64,000 bases of DNA from Linnemannia elongata (taxonomy: Eukaryota > Mortierellomycota > Mortierellomycetes > Mortierellales > Mortierellaceae): the NCBI GenBank assembly GCA_036320915.1, contig JAXBDG010000009.1, positions 1,054,001 to 1,118,000 of the forward strand. The letters are read 5' to 3'. The translations under genes were made by a program, and so were the position numbers. The notes under the pieces are model-generated. The model was not told the origin of the DNA. It saw nothing but the letters and a program-made list of their open reading frames with translations, and searched no databases. Positions 10,753 to 28,866 of the stretch are shown here, piece after piece. The stretch's first letter is position 1. Each line of letters begins with the position of its first letter.

Positions 10753-12443
10753 ATGGCTGCAAGATTCCTCGACATGGCTTTGGATGACGTTGCCAAATCC
10801 CGTGCTGCCAACAACAGGAGCCCCGCTAGCAGGCGTGGTGGTCTTCGCGGTGCTGGTGGTGCCGGTGGCGCTGGCGCTGGCTCCGGACGGGATAGCCCCA
10901 ACCGCTCTAACCGCTCTTCTCCCTACAGTGTAAGCCTCTACAGGAAGAAAAGCGACGTTGGCGTTTTGATGATTTGTGTTCGTTGCTCGAACAGTTTGCA
11001 ATCTGATGCATGAAAAAGGAAGGAAACAGTAGGTGATGCTAATCCACATCTCTTTTTTTGGTCTGAACATATATAGCGCAACAACACAGGCAACACGGCT
11101 GAGGATCGCTGGACTCACGACAAGTTTGACGATTCAAACCAGAGGGCTGCAGGAGGACGCGGAGGGCAGAACAACAACAACAATAACAACAACAACGGAG
11201 GAGGAGCAGCAGCAGGAGGAAACAAGATTATTGTCGAGAACCTGCACTATGCTGTTACCTTGGAGGACATCAAGGTATTAAAGAACAAATGTGATTTCAC
11301 CCTTCGTTCAAATACGGACCTGTGTGGATTGGATGGACTGGATGGAGATGGCCAAATCAGGGAGTTTCTGCTGAGATATGGACCACAAAGACTATGAACT
11401 AATGTATATTGATTATTGTGGTCATTCTACAAATTAGGAACTCTTCACCACACACGCTGGTCCCGTCAAGGTACAGAGAAACACACAAAGAACATGGCTT
11501 GCATAAAGAACGAACTTCGATATTTGGAACTGTAATAGTCAAATTAGCAAAATCTGACATACGCTGCCTTTGGTTTATTTCGTTCCATCATAGTTCGCTG
11601 AGGTCAAGTACGATCTTTCAGGACGATCCACCGGTGTGGCCACCATCACTTTCAAGGAGTCAAAGGATGCTGCTTCTGCTATCGAGAAGCTCCATGGAAT
11701 TGCTCTGGATGGTACGTGGAGACACAGAAAACCCTACCCTAGATAAACGGGCAACACTGCCAATCGCACTCCACAGTTGATCATATTCAGGGAACCTGTG
11801 CTCTTGTACTAACGACATTCGTGGATTGTATATTACTTTCATAGGTCAACCCATGAAGATCAAATTTGCCCCTGCTCCTGCCTCGAACAACCGTCCTCAA
11901 GATAGACGTGCTGCTCCTTCCAAAGATGCAGGAAAGAGAGATGTCTTCTCCCGCCTTGGATCAAGGTGAGCCTCCTCAACAATGGTGATCTTTTTTATAA
12001 TGGGATGATAGGCCGATTGTGTGGTTTTGATATTAACTGCAATTCAACATCGTCTTCATTGCATGCTATTTAGTGAGGCTGATATTGCTGCTAGGTTGGG
12101 CAAGTTGAACCCTCTTCCCAAGACCGCAGGAGCTACAGGAGGACGTGGTCAGGGAACTTCTAACCAGAATAACAACAACGGCGGTCGGAACAGTAACAGC
12201 AACAACAGCAACAGCAACAGGCAACCACAGTCGTCCAAGCCCCGGGAGAAGAAGAAGCCTCATGTTAAGACTGCAGAGGAGCTTGACGCTGAGATGGACA
12301 CATACATGGGCGATGTAAGTCTTGCTTTCGTGTTAACGGTGGAATTCTTTGTTTTGGTTTCCAGGCATCAAATATTAAACAGGCAGCTAATTTCGTTTTG
12401 TCTTTTAATCTTTTCTTGTGAATAGGGAACCGCTGAGGTGTAA
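10753..12443 (+). CDS. YRA1: ALYREF/Yra1-type mRNA export adaptor (RRM protein)
   Basis: Seven exons: 10753-10929, 11077-11274, 11438-11470, 11594-11711, 11845-11965, 12074-12314 and 12426-12443 (about 301 residues). All junctions are GT-AG and phase-consistent; exon 3 is a 33-nt microexon. The N-terminal box reads MAARFLDMALDDVAKSR and is followed by Gly/Arg-rich sequence. The RRM spans about residues 107-183, with RNP2 IIVENL and RNP1-like GVATITFK. A Gly/Asn/Arg-rich linker leads to a C-terminal box, KTAEELDAEMDTYMGD plus GTAEV, the UAP56/Sub2-binding motif of the REF family. In the family, the protein joins TREX on nascent mRNA in the nucleus and hands it to Mex67/NXF1. The long Asn runs are lineage-specific low complexity. 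Assignment is secure because both the terminal boxes and the RRM are present. Confidence 0.95.
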
Positions 12444-12619
12444 ATAGCCACAGGCTGTAGGCGGTGTCCAATCCTCTTTTTTCCTCCACCAGCATTCTGA
12501 AACTTACGTTCTTGTTTTTTGTTCACATCTTCTTACTTTCACGACCTTTCGCTTTTATTAAACACCACGACGATAACGATCAAAACAAAGATGTTAGGGA
12601 CGTTGTCTGCTTCCATTTG

Positions 12620-14485
12620 TTACGACCTTCTTGACCGTAGTTGTCCAGAAGGAACACGTGCGATACTGGAAGAGTTGCCGCCTTCGCCTTGTTCCGGGAC
12701 GATGGCGTCGAATATTGAATCTGAGTCGGAAGCTGTAAAGTCCGAATCTTCTTGTTCAATCATCCTGCTGCTGCTGCCTTGTGTTGTCGGCTGTTGTTGA
12801 GACGTACGATTGTTACTGGCGCTGGTGCCGCTTTTCGACTCCGTGGCTCGTTGGGTGGTCGAGGTAGCAGCAGTCGCAGCAGGGCTTGCGGCAACGAACA
12901 CATCCTCGTCACTCGACCTGTTCACGACAAGGTAGTCGTCCTCATCTTCACTCTCATCATCTGTGTAGGGAAGATATTGAACGTGTTGTTCAAGCTGAGG
13001 CTGGTTCCGATGAATAGGTGGTAAATTGTCATCATTGTTGTACAGTATAGGTCGTGGAACGGTCGCAATCGCCTGTGTGGCTGGTCCGATGATCCAGGAC
13101 GAGATGGTTTGCCAGGTCATGATGCAGAATATGATTTCCCAGAATACAAAGATTGTCATGAAGATCAGTGCTGTCGATACTCTGTAGTAGTACATGAAGT
13201 AGCTATCAATTTTGACAACATGAAAACAAAAAAGTCGAACGTCAATTTTTTCTGTGAGATAGTACAGCACGAGTGCTTTTTGGAAACACCTCTGTACACC
13301 TTACCGCAGACCTTGGAAGTGGGCGTCAATGTGAAGGGTGGCTCGATAGATCTGGAGCCCCGGGTTAGATATTTCGATCAATGCCCGTGTGACAGGGTTG
13401 GACGCGGACTCGACAAAGTTCTCGATCAGAGGTAATCGGACCGTTTGGGATTCCCGCGTCCATCTCAGGACAAGTGGTACTGCTCGCCAGATGGTTCGTA
13501 TGAGTCGAAGTAACAAGGACTCGTACGTGATGATTGCCTAAGAAGAAGAAAGAGAATGGTGCATAAATATCTAAGTCATGTTGTCACATGTGAATCCCAG
13601 ACATTGACGAAGGGGTGAGGAGTGAAAGGTGTGCTAAACTTACGGGACGACTCGAGGTGACGATGAAATTTCCGTCGGCGCCAACGAACTGAACCATGAC
13701 CATAAAGTTCCCCAGCGCCACATTAGAAGATGAGGTGGGCATCACCAGCTTCATCGAGATATCGTACGCCTGGTCACTGCGTAGGATCTAACCCACAGAT
13801 AACGATTCAATCACGGTAAACTCAATGAGCGCGCTTTTTCCTGCCATTTCTGATCAAAATGGCTATCAACATGTGTATGTTTGCATTATTTACCTGCGTA
13901 TAACGTCCGCCCTTGGAGAAGTCAACAACAGCAGTCGGTCCCGAATGCTCTCCCGAGGCCCTACAGAAAACGCGGAATGGACGAAGATGGTGTTAGTACA
14001 GCAAACATTATCCACTCTAGACCTAACAGATACTCCCACTAGTACCACGCTCTACACTCTTCCTTTTCCTGCCAGCTCTTCCATTGATCGAGTGTGTTTA
14101 CCTGAACCGATCGTACTGGAGATGAACATGTCCAACATGCCCACGCTTCGGGATATACATCCAGTAGAACAATAAGTACGCAACAAACGACACGCCGATC
14201 AACAAGGCTAACGCCACACTCGCAATGGTGATCTGGACGGCTTTACGGCGAAGCGCTTGAGAGTTGACAGTCTCGCGGATCTGGCGGATAGGAGGCTCTA
14301 TCATTCTTATGAATGGTGCCAGGAAGAAGCTCGCGATCTGGACTTTCAGCCATGTTTAGAGAAGTTTGCTTTAGTGAAATATCACTGATGAAGGATAAAA
14401 GTGATATTGGTCCGTGCGGAGAGTAAAAAAAGTGTTTAAAGGTTGGCTCATTCCAACTTCATCGACTTGCCTCTAGAAGGACCAT
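12620..14485 (-). CDS. SEI1: seipin (ER lipid-droplet biogenesis protein)
   Basis: Six exons: 14471-14485, 14102-14337, 13894-13960, 13644-13787, 13305-13537 and 12620-13202 (about 425 residues). The first intron appears to be GC-AG: a 15-nt first exon encoding MVLLE ends in GAG|GCAAGT and joins IASFFLAPFIRM in frame. If that is wrong, the start would be the ATG at 14304. A membrane-associated N-terminal helix is followed by TM1 at about residues 38-68. The lumenal beta-sandwich domain contains VHLQYDRFR, RSDQAYDISMKLVMPTSSSN and SLLLRLIRTIWRAVPLVL. TM2 lies at about 239-262 (VSTALIFMTIFVFWEIIF). The acidic Ser-rich cytosolic tail (DDESEDEDD) is typical of fungal and animal seipins. In the family it forms an ER ring that governs lipid-droplet formation. 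Confidence 0.92.
14338..14470 (-). other. probable GC-AG intron 1 of the seipin gene
   Basis: Donor GAG|GCAAGT matches the GC-donor consensus. The acceptor is GTCCAG and a CTAAAC branch-like motif lies upstream. Phase 0 joins MVLLE to an in-frame hydrophobic stretch that otherwise has no start codon before a stop. Confidence 0.6.
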
Positions 14486-14771
14486 GGTTTGCAAATGAGG
14501 CGATCAATTGTTGTTTGTAAAGTGGTAAGTAAAAAGAGAGCGAGAGAGACAAATTGAGAGAGGGAGAAGAGGAAAGGAGAACAAAGAAGGAAGCGGAGAC
14601 GATCCTGCTTTGTCGACATCCTTCTCCTTTTTTTATGACACGACTACTGTACAAAGCACGGGAAACCTTTTATTATTATGACCGAATTGGTTAATGTGTG
14701 TGTGTGTGCTGCAGGGGTGGATAGGTCTCCCTTCCTTAGTGGAAATGAAAAATAAAATGCTAAGAGAGAAT

Positions 14772-20775
<6,004 letters not shown>

Positions 20776-22157
20776 GACACTCACTCACTCGTTGTCGCCT
20801 GGGCCATCAAAACCTTTTCAAGCCTCGCAGTCAAAAAAAAAAAAAAAAAAAAAAAAAACCGCTCAAATCACCGACGGGGTTCCTTTTGATGATGCACCCC
20901 TCTCGCCCTGCTGCCTCCCTCTTTCTAGAGAATGGACCAGTGGCTAGAGATGGCTGTTTTTTTATGTGCCATCCAATCCAAATATCCAAATCGCCTGACA
21001 TGTTCCCAGCTCGGCTGCATGTCTCGTTGCACACCACACTCAACTCATTTCTTCACGGAGTGAGCCACTCTCTTTACCCCTGAAATCATGATAAAGTCGC
21101 AACCAAGAATGAAGTAGCGTGTCCCTTTGGAAATTGGTCCGAATCAAACAATAAACGCAATCACAACCGTGACGACATGACACGGCTCCAAGGACTCTTG
21201 CGTTGGCGCTAGTTGTAGGGAAGGTGGTAGTAGACTGTACGCTAGCGGGTTGATAACTTTTATGATCTCGCGATCAGTAACTTGAGCCTACACCAGTGTC
21301 ATGTCTGCTCTATCTTCCCAATGCTAAAAGAAGAAAAAGTGGCGCTCATATACATATGTAACGTATGGGCTTTCATGTTCATGTCCAGCCCATTGAAATA
21401 CTGTACCCTAATGAAAAAAAAACATCTGCAGGGGATGGGGTGGCCGATTAGCAAAGCAGCAAAAACAAAATTCCTGGGACTGGGATGAGGATTGGGTTGG
21501 TGTTTGGAGCCAGATACATTCTCCCTTATCCTTTTTTCTTCATTCAGATCCATTTTAGCCAATTGATCTCTACGTTCATTAAAAAAAGGATGCCTAAGGA
21601 TGCGAGGAAGACAAATGCTTTCTCACTCGATTGTTTGCACAGCGCAACGGACGACCAGTGGGAAGTATGTGTGAACCACACTTTCACGAGCTTGCAGGAG
21701 CGCAATTGATACAAACAAACAAAACAAAACAACATCCATCCAATTGTCACACAACAGCCGGATCAAAATTCAGGCACAAGTAATGAAGGCTGTTTGAATG
21801 CAGTATATTAAGTCACCCTAGGCGTCCCTTCGTGGGTGCCCAAGGTTTTGTAGGCGTGTATGAATGAATAGGTTCACAAAACGGTCCCCCTGCTCGCAAG
21901 TGCTATATACTACGAGTCGCTTTAGACCTCCGTAGCAAGTACTCCAACGCCGAGTACCATCGTGGGAAGAAAACTGTAAAGTTGTTGTCCACGTGATGTC
22001 CGTTGGGGAAAAAAGAGGTGCCTGAGAAAGTAAAAAACGCTGATCCCCGGACTGAAACTGATCAGCGCTCACTTTCTTTACCCCACTCTCTCCTCATTCC
22101 ATTCCGTTCTTCCTCTCACTCATTCATTCATACCCCCCTTCCTTTCATATAACTACA
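20776..22157. other. divergent intergenic region between PKC1 and thioesterase
   Basis: A 26-nt oligo-dA tract at 20833-20858 lies just upstream of the PKC1 start. No gene is recognised between 20900 and 22080. The last 80 nt before the thioesterase are CT-rich (CTCTCTCC, CTTCCTCTCACTCATTC), a typical initiator-type leader. Confidence 0.6.
20833..20858. repeat. oligo-dA tract (26 nt)
   Basis: A run on the + strand, i.e. T run in the PKC1 promoter orientation, about 60 nt upstream of its start codon. Confidence 0.95.
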
Positions 22158-22920
22158 ATGGCAGCTTTGCAACACGTCAAGAGAGTCTGGACCAACTTCT
22201 TGAGCCAGGGAGGATACGATGCCCATGCCCTCTCCAGCGTAAGTTCCGCTCCTTTTTGTGTCCTCCACATCGCTCAACTGGACAAGAGGAGGTTCAATTG
22301 AGACCTGTATTACTTTCTTACTGACTGACTTTTACTTTTTCACCATCCACAAACAGCTCAAGTTGGTCTCTGCTACCAAGGGATCCTGCCTCTGCGAACT
22401 TGATGTCGCCCCTCAGCACTTGGTATGAATCATCTTCTTAGCCCATTTCTTCGCACCTGAAAAAGAACCAAGCTTGAGGCTGATATTCACTTCTTTACAA
22501 CTGAAACAACTTCGTAGAACCGTTTGGGAGGTTGTCATGGAGGTCTTCTCTCGACCATCGTCGATGTCGGTGGATCATTGGCCATTGCCGCCGAGGATAT
22601 GCATGCTACCGGTGTCTCCACAGATCTTAATGTTTCATTCGTCTCTGGAGCCAAGTTGGGCGACAAGTTGTCCATTGTAAGTTCTTCATTGATACTGTGC
22701 GGCCTTTGTTTCCAAAAATCCTCCGGTATCAGACCATTGACAAAACCATCCATTTTCATGTCATTAGAACTCCCGTTGTGACAAGGTCGGAGGAACCCTC
22801 GCCTACACCACAGTCGAGATCAGCGTCGGCGACAAGGTTGTTGCCCTGGGCCGTCACACAAAATATGTCAGACTCGCACACAAGGCCAACAAGGACATGA
22901 AGCTCGATGGTCAGGCTTGA
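22158..22920 (+). CDS. hotdog-fold acyl-CoA thioesterase (ACOT13/PaaI-like)
   Basis: Four exons: 22158-22238, 22357-22422, 22518-22676 and 22768-22920; 152 residues, the usual length for the family. All introns are in phase 0. The signature NRLGGCHGGLLSTIVD (residues 50-65) carries the HGG motif of PaaI/ACOT13 hotdog enzymes, with the Asp in TIVDVGGSLAIA as the likely active-site acid. The closing strands are VSTDLNVSFVSGAKLGDKL and TVEISVGDKVVALGRHTKYV. The family hydrolyses medium- to long-chain acyl-CoA to free acid and CoA, as a tetramer in mitochondria or cytosol. A short basic N-terminus (LQHVKRVWTNFLSQ) is compatible with mitochondrial import but is not decisive. It converges on translin, with 112 nt between the stop codons. 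Confidence 0.92.
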
Positions 22921-23032
22921 AGACAAGAGGGGAAAAAAGGTAAAACCATTATTGGGTGTTATATGCCTTCAAAGGAAGAGGTTCTCGGACTAGCTTCTCT
23001 TCATACCAGCTCCTTCCTGTTTGCCGATTCTC

Positions 23033-24284
23033 TCATGACTGTACTTCTGCTCCGGTACCGGTGACTTCCAGAACTGGTTCCGTGTTCGCCACAATGAGCT
23101 TTCTCACAGTCAGGTCGTAAATGATCTCCTCCACCTTCTTGATATCGTACTATAAATAACGCCATAGAGACATAATAGACATAATAGACATAATAGACAT
23201 TAGTAATGCGTAATCACGGATTCGCATCTTCGTGCCTTTTCCCGCATTGATCCTATCAAGTTGCCCTTACCTTGATTCCGTCAAATCGCTTGCGGAGGGA
23301 ATCGTTCTTCAAGTTCAAGAGCTGGAATCCGCTGTAGAGCTCCTTCAGAAACTTGCCAATGCGGACTGGGCGAGTAAAGTCTCCTGATGTCACTGCATTG
23401 ACGGCCAATCGGGACTAAAAGGTGAACGGAGAGCAAATCAATTGGTTAGATTCTTGGCACTGGATACAATTCACAATCCTGGTATATCCAAGCTAGCCTC
23501 TAAAGAGCACAGCAAAACGTACCAGCTCGTTGGTTAAAGAGACAACGCCATGCAAGAATTCCTCGACCGAGATCTGAAAGTCCGTGATGTTGTTATCCAG
23601 ATCAACCTTGACTATCAACACATGAAGGGCATATCAAAGGTAATTGTTAGTCAAGCCCAGATAAATTAACCTACACCATGTCTCAGAAAAGAGCTATCGA
23701 ACACTTACCGGCAAAAAAGCCTTCCAGCTCCTCGACCGTGATCAGACGCTCATGCTCCAGGTACATGGTCAATGTTGCAAGAAAGCAAGCCTGTTGCATG
23801 GGTCCTGACCAAAGTCCGTTGTATTTGTAATATTGGTGGGTTGGCACGAGTTTCGTCAAATCGCTGATGTGAGTCTGGATATCCGAGAAGTAAATGCGGG
23901 CCTGGGCACAAAGGGCTGGTACTAAATAATTGAAAGTGTAAGAGTTGTTTACGTGAGTAAAAGCGCCACAATGCCATTGCGTCGAATGTCTTTTCGTACT
24001 TGAGGTATCGTACCTTGGTCCTTTGAGCTTGAATGGACGCGGTTCAAGACAGCTGTGATATTCCTGTTGGTCCTGTCTAGCTCGCGAACAGCCGAGCGAA
24101 TATTGTCCTTGGTGGTCTGTGTAGGATACAAAGGGGAAGTTAAAACGCGTCGAGAGTTTAGACGGGAGCAGAACTAAGAGACGTATCCTACCGGAAAATA
24201 ATAAATCCCTCACGTCCTTACAGCTTCATTCTCCATGGAGGCTTGAATGGCGTCGAAGAATCCGAGATCGACAACGTTTGACAT
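23033..24284 (-). CDS. TSN: translin (single-strand nucleic-acid-binding protein)
   Basis: Six exons: 24222-24284, 24014-24116, 23709-23921, 23523-23611, 23271-23414 and 23033-23149; 242 residues, close to animal translin. Helical repeats include NIRSAVRELDRTNRNITAVL, ARIYFSDIQTHISDL and KYNGLWSGPMQQACFLATL. The acidic RNA-channel segment is EHERLITVEELEGFF, followed by VDLDNNITDFQISVEEFLHG. The ending SGDFTRPVRIGKFLKELYSGFQLLNLKNDSLRKRFDGIKYDIKKVEEIIYDL is split by the last intron. In the family, translin forms an octameric barrel and, with TRAX, the C3PO endonuclease that processes tRNA leaders and small RNAs. No TRAX partner is seen in this window. The promoter is shared head-to-head with the BRCT gene across 241 nt. 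Confidence 0.93.
23168..23203. repeat. 9-bp tandem repeat in last translin intron
   Basis: About four copies of GACATAATA, the last one imperfect, lie within the 121-nt intron 23150-23270. Confidence 0.85.
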
Positions 24285-24525
24285 TATTGAATGCTGAGTT
24301 GAGAGTGAAGGGGAACAAGGAATGAGTTGTAAAAAAGAGCGAAAGGAAACGCAGGTGTGTCTTGTTTGTCGGACAAGGACTAAAAAAATGGTGACTGCCA
24401 CAAATCGGCGCATTTTGGTGGCCACCAAACGAACTCAAAGGTTAGCTTTTTTTCTTTCGAATGCATAGTCCCTTTGCCTTCACTCCATTCGCCAATACCA
24501 TCATCATACAACAACACATCTCACC

Positions 24526-26454
24526 ATGTTCAGTGGATTTTCAGCCTGGTTCGCACCAGAGTTGCGCTCATACAAGCAGACTTGGGGTCAGTCCATGTTT
24601 GCGTGACTATCGTTTCCCAGGACCTAAATAGACTGAGAGACTAACCTTTCACCAACTATACCTTGCCGCTCCTGTCCACTTCTTGTAGTCAACCATGGCG
24701 GTGCGACGAAGGAGCTTACAGAGGCCGATATAGCCTTTGTCACCGACAAAACATCTTCTAGTGAATCAATGTGCGAAGAAATCTGTGTAAACAGGCGAGA
24801 AGTAATAGAGAATAACGTATGTACCTGAGCCTTGACTTTTCTGCTGACCAGTCCCTTACCTCTCGCGCGTTAATAGCTGCAAGCCGACGATGAAGATCCT
24901 GCGACCGGATTGGATCGAAGGTATGAGCCGTACTTCTGCTTGACTCTCTCAAGACGCGCAATATCTGGCCTCAGCTCTAATGCTAATGTTCATTCCAATA
25001 TGCTCAAATAGACTCTATCCGTGGCCAGAAGCGCCTTTCCTTGAAGCGGTATAAAAGCGTGTTCCCCGGCTTGTCGAGATTTGGTATGTGCGCGCACTGA
25101 TTATGGACCGTCGCTTTTGTACGCGATTGCAACAGATAATTTGATCCGCATATCACTAACACCACCTCGCCTGACACCATAAGACTCATCGGAGCACAGC
25201 AATATGGCGGTCGGAATGGAGGCGTTCAACAGCACCAAGGTCATAACGCTGGACAAGTCGTGGCAGCCTCATCAACCGGAACCTGAGATCAGGGATCTTT
25301 CAGTGACACCCAGCAGCGGCGGTGCGTCTTCGCACCGAGCAGATCCGACTCTGGGCAGCGTTGGAGGGAGGCGAATTCCATCATCCTTCCAGCAGAGTCA
25401 CTCTGACTCTGTATCAACAGGAAGTGTGCGAACAATTTCGCTGGCCAAGTCGGAACCGGAGAAGGCAGTCGATGAGGAAGCGGAGGAGGATGATATCGTA
25501 GGAAGAGATGGACTGGAAGAAGAATCGGTTGTTGCTACTCAAGCGTTCTTTTTGACGCAGACTTTTCGATCGAGCGACGACGAGAATCAACCTCCGGAAC
25601 AGGATATTTCTACAAACAGCATGGAGAGTGTGGAGATCGTGGATGACTCCGCTCCATCAGAACCACGATCTGTTTTACTAGAAGTGATTTCACAAGCGCC
25701 AAAAAGGAAGAGACGGCTTCCACCGTCAATACTGAAAACCAAGAAGTATGCCAACAAGTATTTTGCCTCCTGGGGCTGTTTGAGAACATCTATCACTGTA
25801 TCGCACACTCAAGCTAACGAAACTTTCGGACAACCTTCTCAAACATATGCAACCATCAGGCCACCCGCTCAAACTCACAACAGCCAAGTCTCAGATAGCG
25901 TCTTTGGCTCTTCGTACGTTCATAATTAACGACCAATAGGCATTTGGGCTTGCCATGATTTGTGGAACAAATAGCTAACAGTTCACAAACCATTTTCATA
26001 TCGTTGACATAGCGACGATGAGGTGGTTAGACCTAGGACAAGCACTCAGAAGAGGAGGGTCTCCTCAGAGAACAGTCTAGAGAGGGCCGATACGGTACCC
26101 CTCTCCCGCCACAGCATGTCATCCGGAACATTTTATAAACCTGAAGACATCAGGATAAGGTATCGAAATCGGTAGTAAATGATACGCGTTGCTTTTAGTT
26201 GCAGTGGATCCAACGCCTGGCTCAGCTAACCTCTGTCTCTGTTCATACTATGTAATGCTGTAAATAGTAACAACGCCGAAGGACACGATGCAAGTCATCA
26301 CCAAGCGCGTCGCATAAGCGCCGAGGATTATCTGATGGACACGCTTGCACGACTGGATGACGAGACGAAGCAGCTCTTATCGACGAGATCAAATGGAGTA
26401 AGGCTGATTGATATCGAACGTGACAATGTTGATCTGCGGAGGAAACGACCTTGA
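24526..26454 (+). CDS. BRCT-like domain protein with disordered nuclear-type tail
   Basis: Seven exons: 24526-24586, 24689-24784, 24852-24920, 25012-25083, 25184-25913, 26013-26159 and 26268-26454 (about 453 residues, phases consistent). The first ~90 residues read as one BRCT fold: FSGFSAWFAPEL, then HGGATKEL, ADIAFVTDKTSS, and the closing helix MKILRPDWIEDSIRGQKRL with the conserved Trp. Exon 2 probably ends at the GTGTAA donor, because this gives an unbroken link (CEEIFPYLSRVNSCKP); a GTATGT donor slightly downstream breaks frame. The rest is acidic and Ser-rich, with a basic KRKRRL patch (likely nuclear localisation) and a C-terminal helix (AEDYLMDTLARLDDETKQLL). It could bind phosphoproteins in DNA repair or telomere function; Rap1- or Rev1-like roles are only guesses, since no Myb or polymerase domain is present. 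Confidence 0.7.
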
Positions 26455-26630
26455 GTACCCAGAGCTATAGATCATGGAGCATAGTGAAGAGTAAAATGAA
26501 CGCGACTGCCACAGGCAGGAACAACATCGAATTACGCAACCTTTTCAAATGCACATCCTCACACATCGATAACACAAAGACCATATAACCATTCAATGTA
26601 TTCAAATATAAAAGCTATACAAACAATATC

Positions 26631-28835
26631 TTAGTCGGTGAGAGGAACAAACTTGCCACCAGGTCCATTTACCTGGAAATCATACTGCGTATTCTCGTTC
26701 AACCACTTACACACCGCAGCGTCTGCATCCCTCGACACAACACCTTTTTCCGTCTCGAACGCCAACACAGGGTTCGACTCGTCAAACTTGGGCCACTCAA
26801 CACCTGCGACATCTTGGTTCCAAGACGCAGGACCCAAATTACCACCGGTGCCAGAATACTTCTTGGGAGGGTTGGGGTTACCCGTCTTGGCAAACGTCGT
26901 GAAACGATCGATGACTTGACGAGCAAACCGGGCATCATCTCCCGTCTGTTCGACACCGGGGGCAATGTCTCCAGATCCGAACGAGGGGATGAGATCGTCC
27001 GCGTGACAAACTTTTCCGGTGCAGAGAGGGGTTGAGGGGATTCCAAAGGGGTTTTTGGCAGGAACTCCATGATTGAAAAGGAACGTGTATACAGTGGAAC
27101 CCTTTGCGGTGGCTGCTCGACCCATGTTCTGGTTGGGGCATGTCCAGTAGTAGTCGGTTAAACCTGCACCAAAAGATTGTGTGACACTGTCGGTCGAGTT
27201 GTCCGGCTTGTAAAAGGGTGACTTGATCAGAATCCGAGTCCGGTTGTTGGGGATCAATTTAGCAAATTCTTCGTCGATATTGTCAAGGGCTATGGAGTTG
27301 GGTAGTATGGTGGGAACGAACGTGTTGCCTTCGTTTTGGGTATACCCCCACATGATGCTGGCCTTCTTGTTGTGTTTCCCGGCCCTGAGGAGAACTGCGA
27401 AGTCTGCGGGGATGAGGGACTTGTCGACGGTAGGGCGGAAGAGGGCTGCGGTGAGGATCCATTGATATTCGGGCTTCTGGAGGAAAGCAGCCCTGGCGTT
27501 TAATTGTGCGGCTGTAATCTGATCGGTGGTCTTGTTTTGAGCGCAGGCGAGGTCGGAGGTTGTGCAGTTGAGGTTCTCCATCACCAGCTTTGAAAAGTCG
27601 CTGCTGTACTTGGGGCTCGAGAACGGACTATATGGATTGTTGTTCAGAATAAGAAAAAAAAGGAGATAAGTATATAACTTCCATGTTTGTGCACATCATA
27701 GCCTCACAAAACATTACATCCCCTTTCCTACTTACAGTCCCATTGGGTCCGACTGCGAGATAACATTCTTGTAAAGCCCAAATGCAGAGGGGGCTGAGAT
27801 CAAAGCTCGCATCGACCATCCACCAGCACTCTCTCCAAAGATCGTGACATGATTCGGGTCGCCACCAAACGCAACAATGTTGTCATGGACCCATTGCAGA
27901 GCAGCGATTTGGTCTCTGGTGGGCAAGTTTCCTGGGGCCATGGATCGTGGGATCTCCGGCGTGTTTTCAAAGAGGCCAAAAATGCTCATGCGATAGTCTA
28001 TGCAAGAAAAAAAAGTCAGTGGTTGAGGTATCGATAGAAGGGAATAGTACGAGTCAAGGAGACAAAAGACTGACTTACTGAGAGTAACCACAACAACCCC
28101 TCCTCTCGAAACCAAATTCCCGGGCTCGTAAACAGGAGTGGAGGATGCATAGGTAGCAAAGCCACCTCCATGAACATAAACCATCACCGGCAACCCCTTG
28201 GATCGACGATCTTTGAGCGAGGGCGTGAAAACATTCAAATGAAGACAATCCTCCGACTGTAGTGCGCCCAAAATGCTTATATCTTGTTCGGGTGTCGATA
28301 TTTCACCAGAGGATGAAAACTGTGTACAGACATACCCAAACTCGGTCGCATCGTTAACCTTGTTGCCGCCGTACTTTTTAGGATTGAGGCGCAAGGGTTT
28401 CTGGAAACGCAGATTTCCACGTGGAGGTTCGGCGTATGGGATTCCCAGGAAACGGAACTGGTTCTGGTCACGGTATCCTTGCCAGGTGCCTGCCATGGGC
28501 GTCTCCACCTTGATCTGTTTCGACTTGTCGATGTCTATTCCGACCTGGTAGCGGGGGAGGGAGTTTGTGCAGAGGGTAGGCAGCTTGATCGAACACGATA
28601 GCTGCAAAGTGCGACCGGTCTTGATGTCGAATGCGGTGCACATAGAGCTGTTTCCCGTGCCATCGCTGACCCAGTAACGGTTGGTGCCCCTGACCTCATT
28701 GCCTGCGACGGAAGTTGTGGTGAGTACAGTCGTCAGGTTGGGAGTACTTGATGGCGCAAGCTCTAAAAAAAATTCATGACGGTCAGGTATGACTTATAGC
28801 GGCTCACGCTCTCCTTCATCGTCGATCAGACACAG

Positions 28836-28866
<31 letters not shown>

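Noticed and set aside
21818..22072. 84-codon open frame on the - strand upstream of the thioesterase
   Set aside because: No ATG at its start, no acceptor that fits, and it overlaps the thioesterase promoter.
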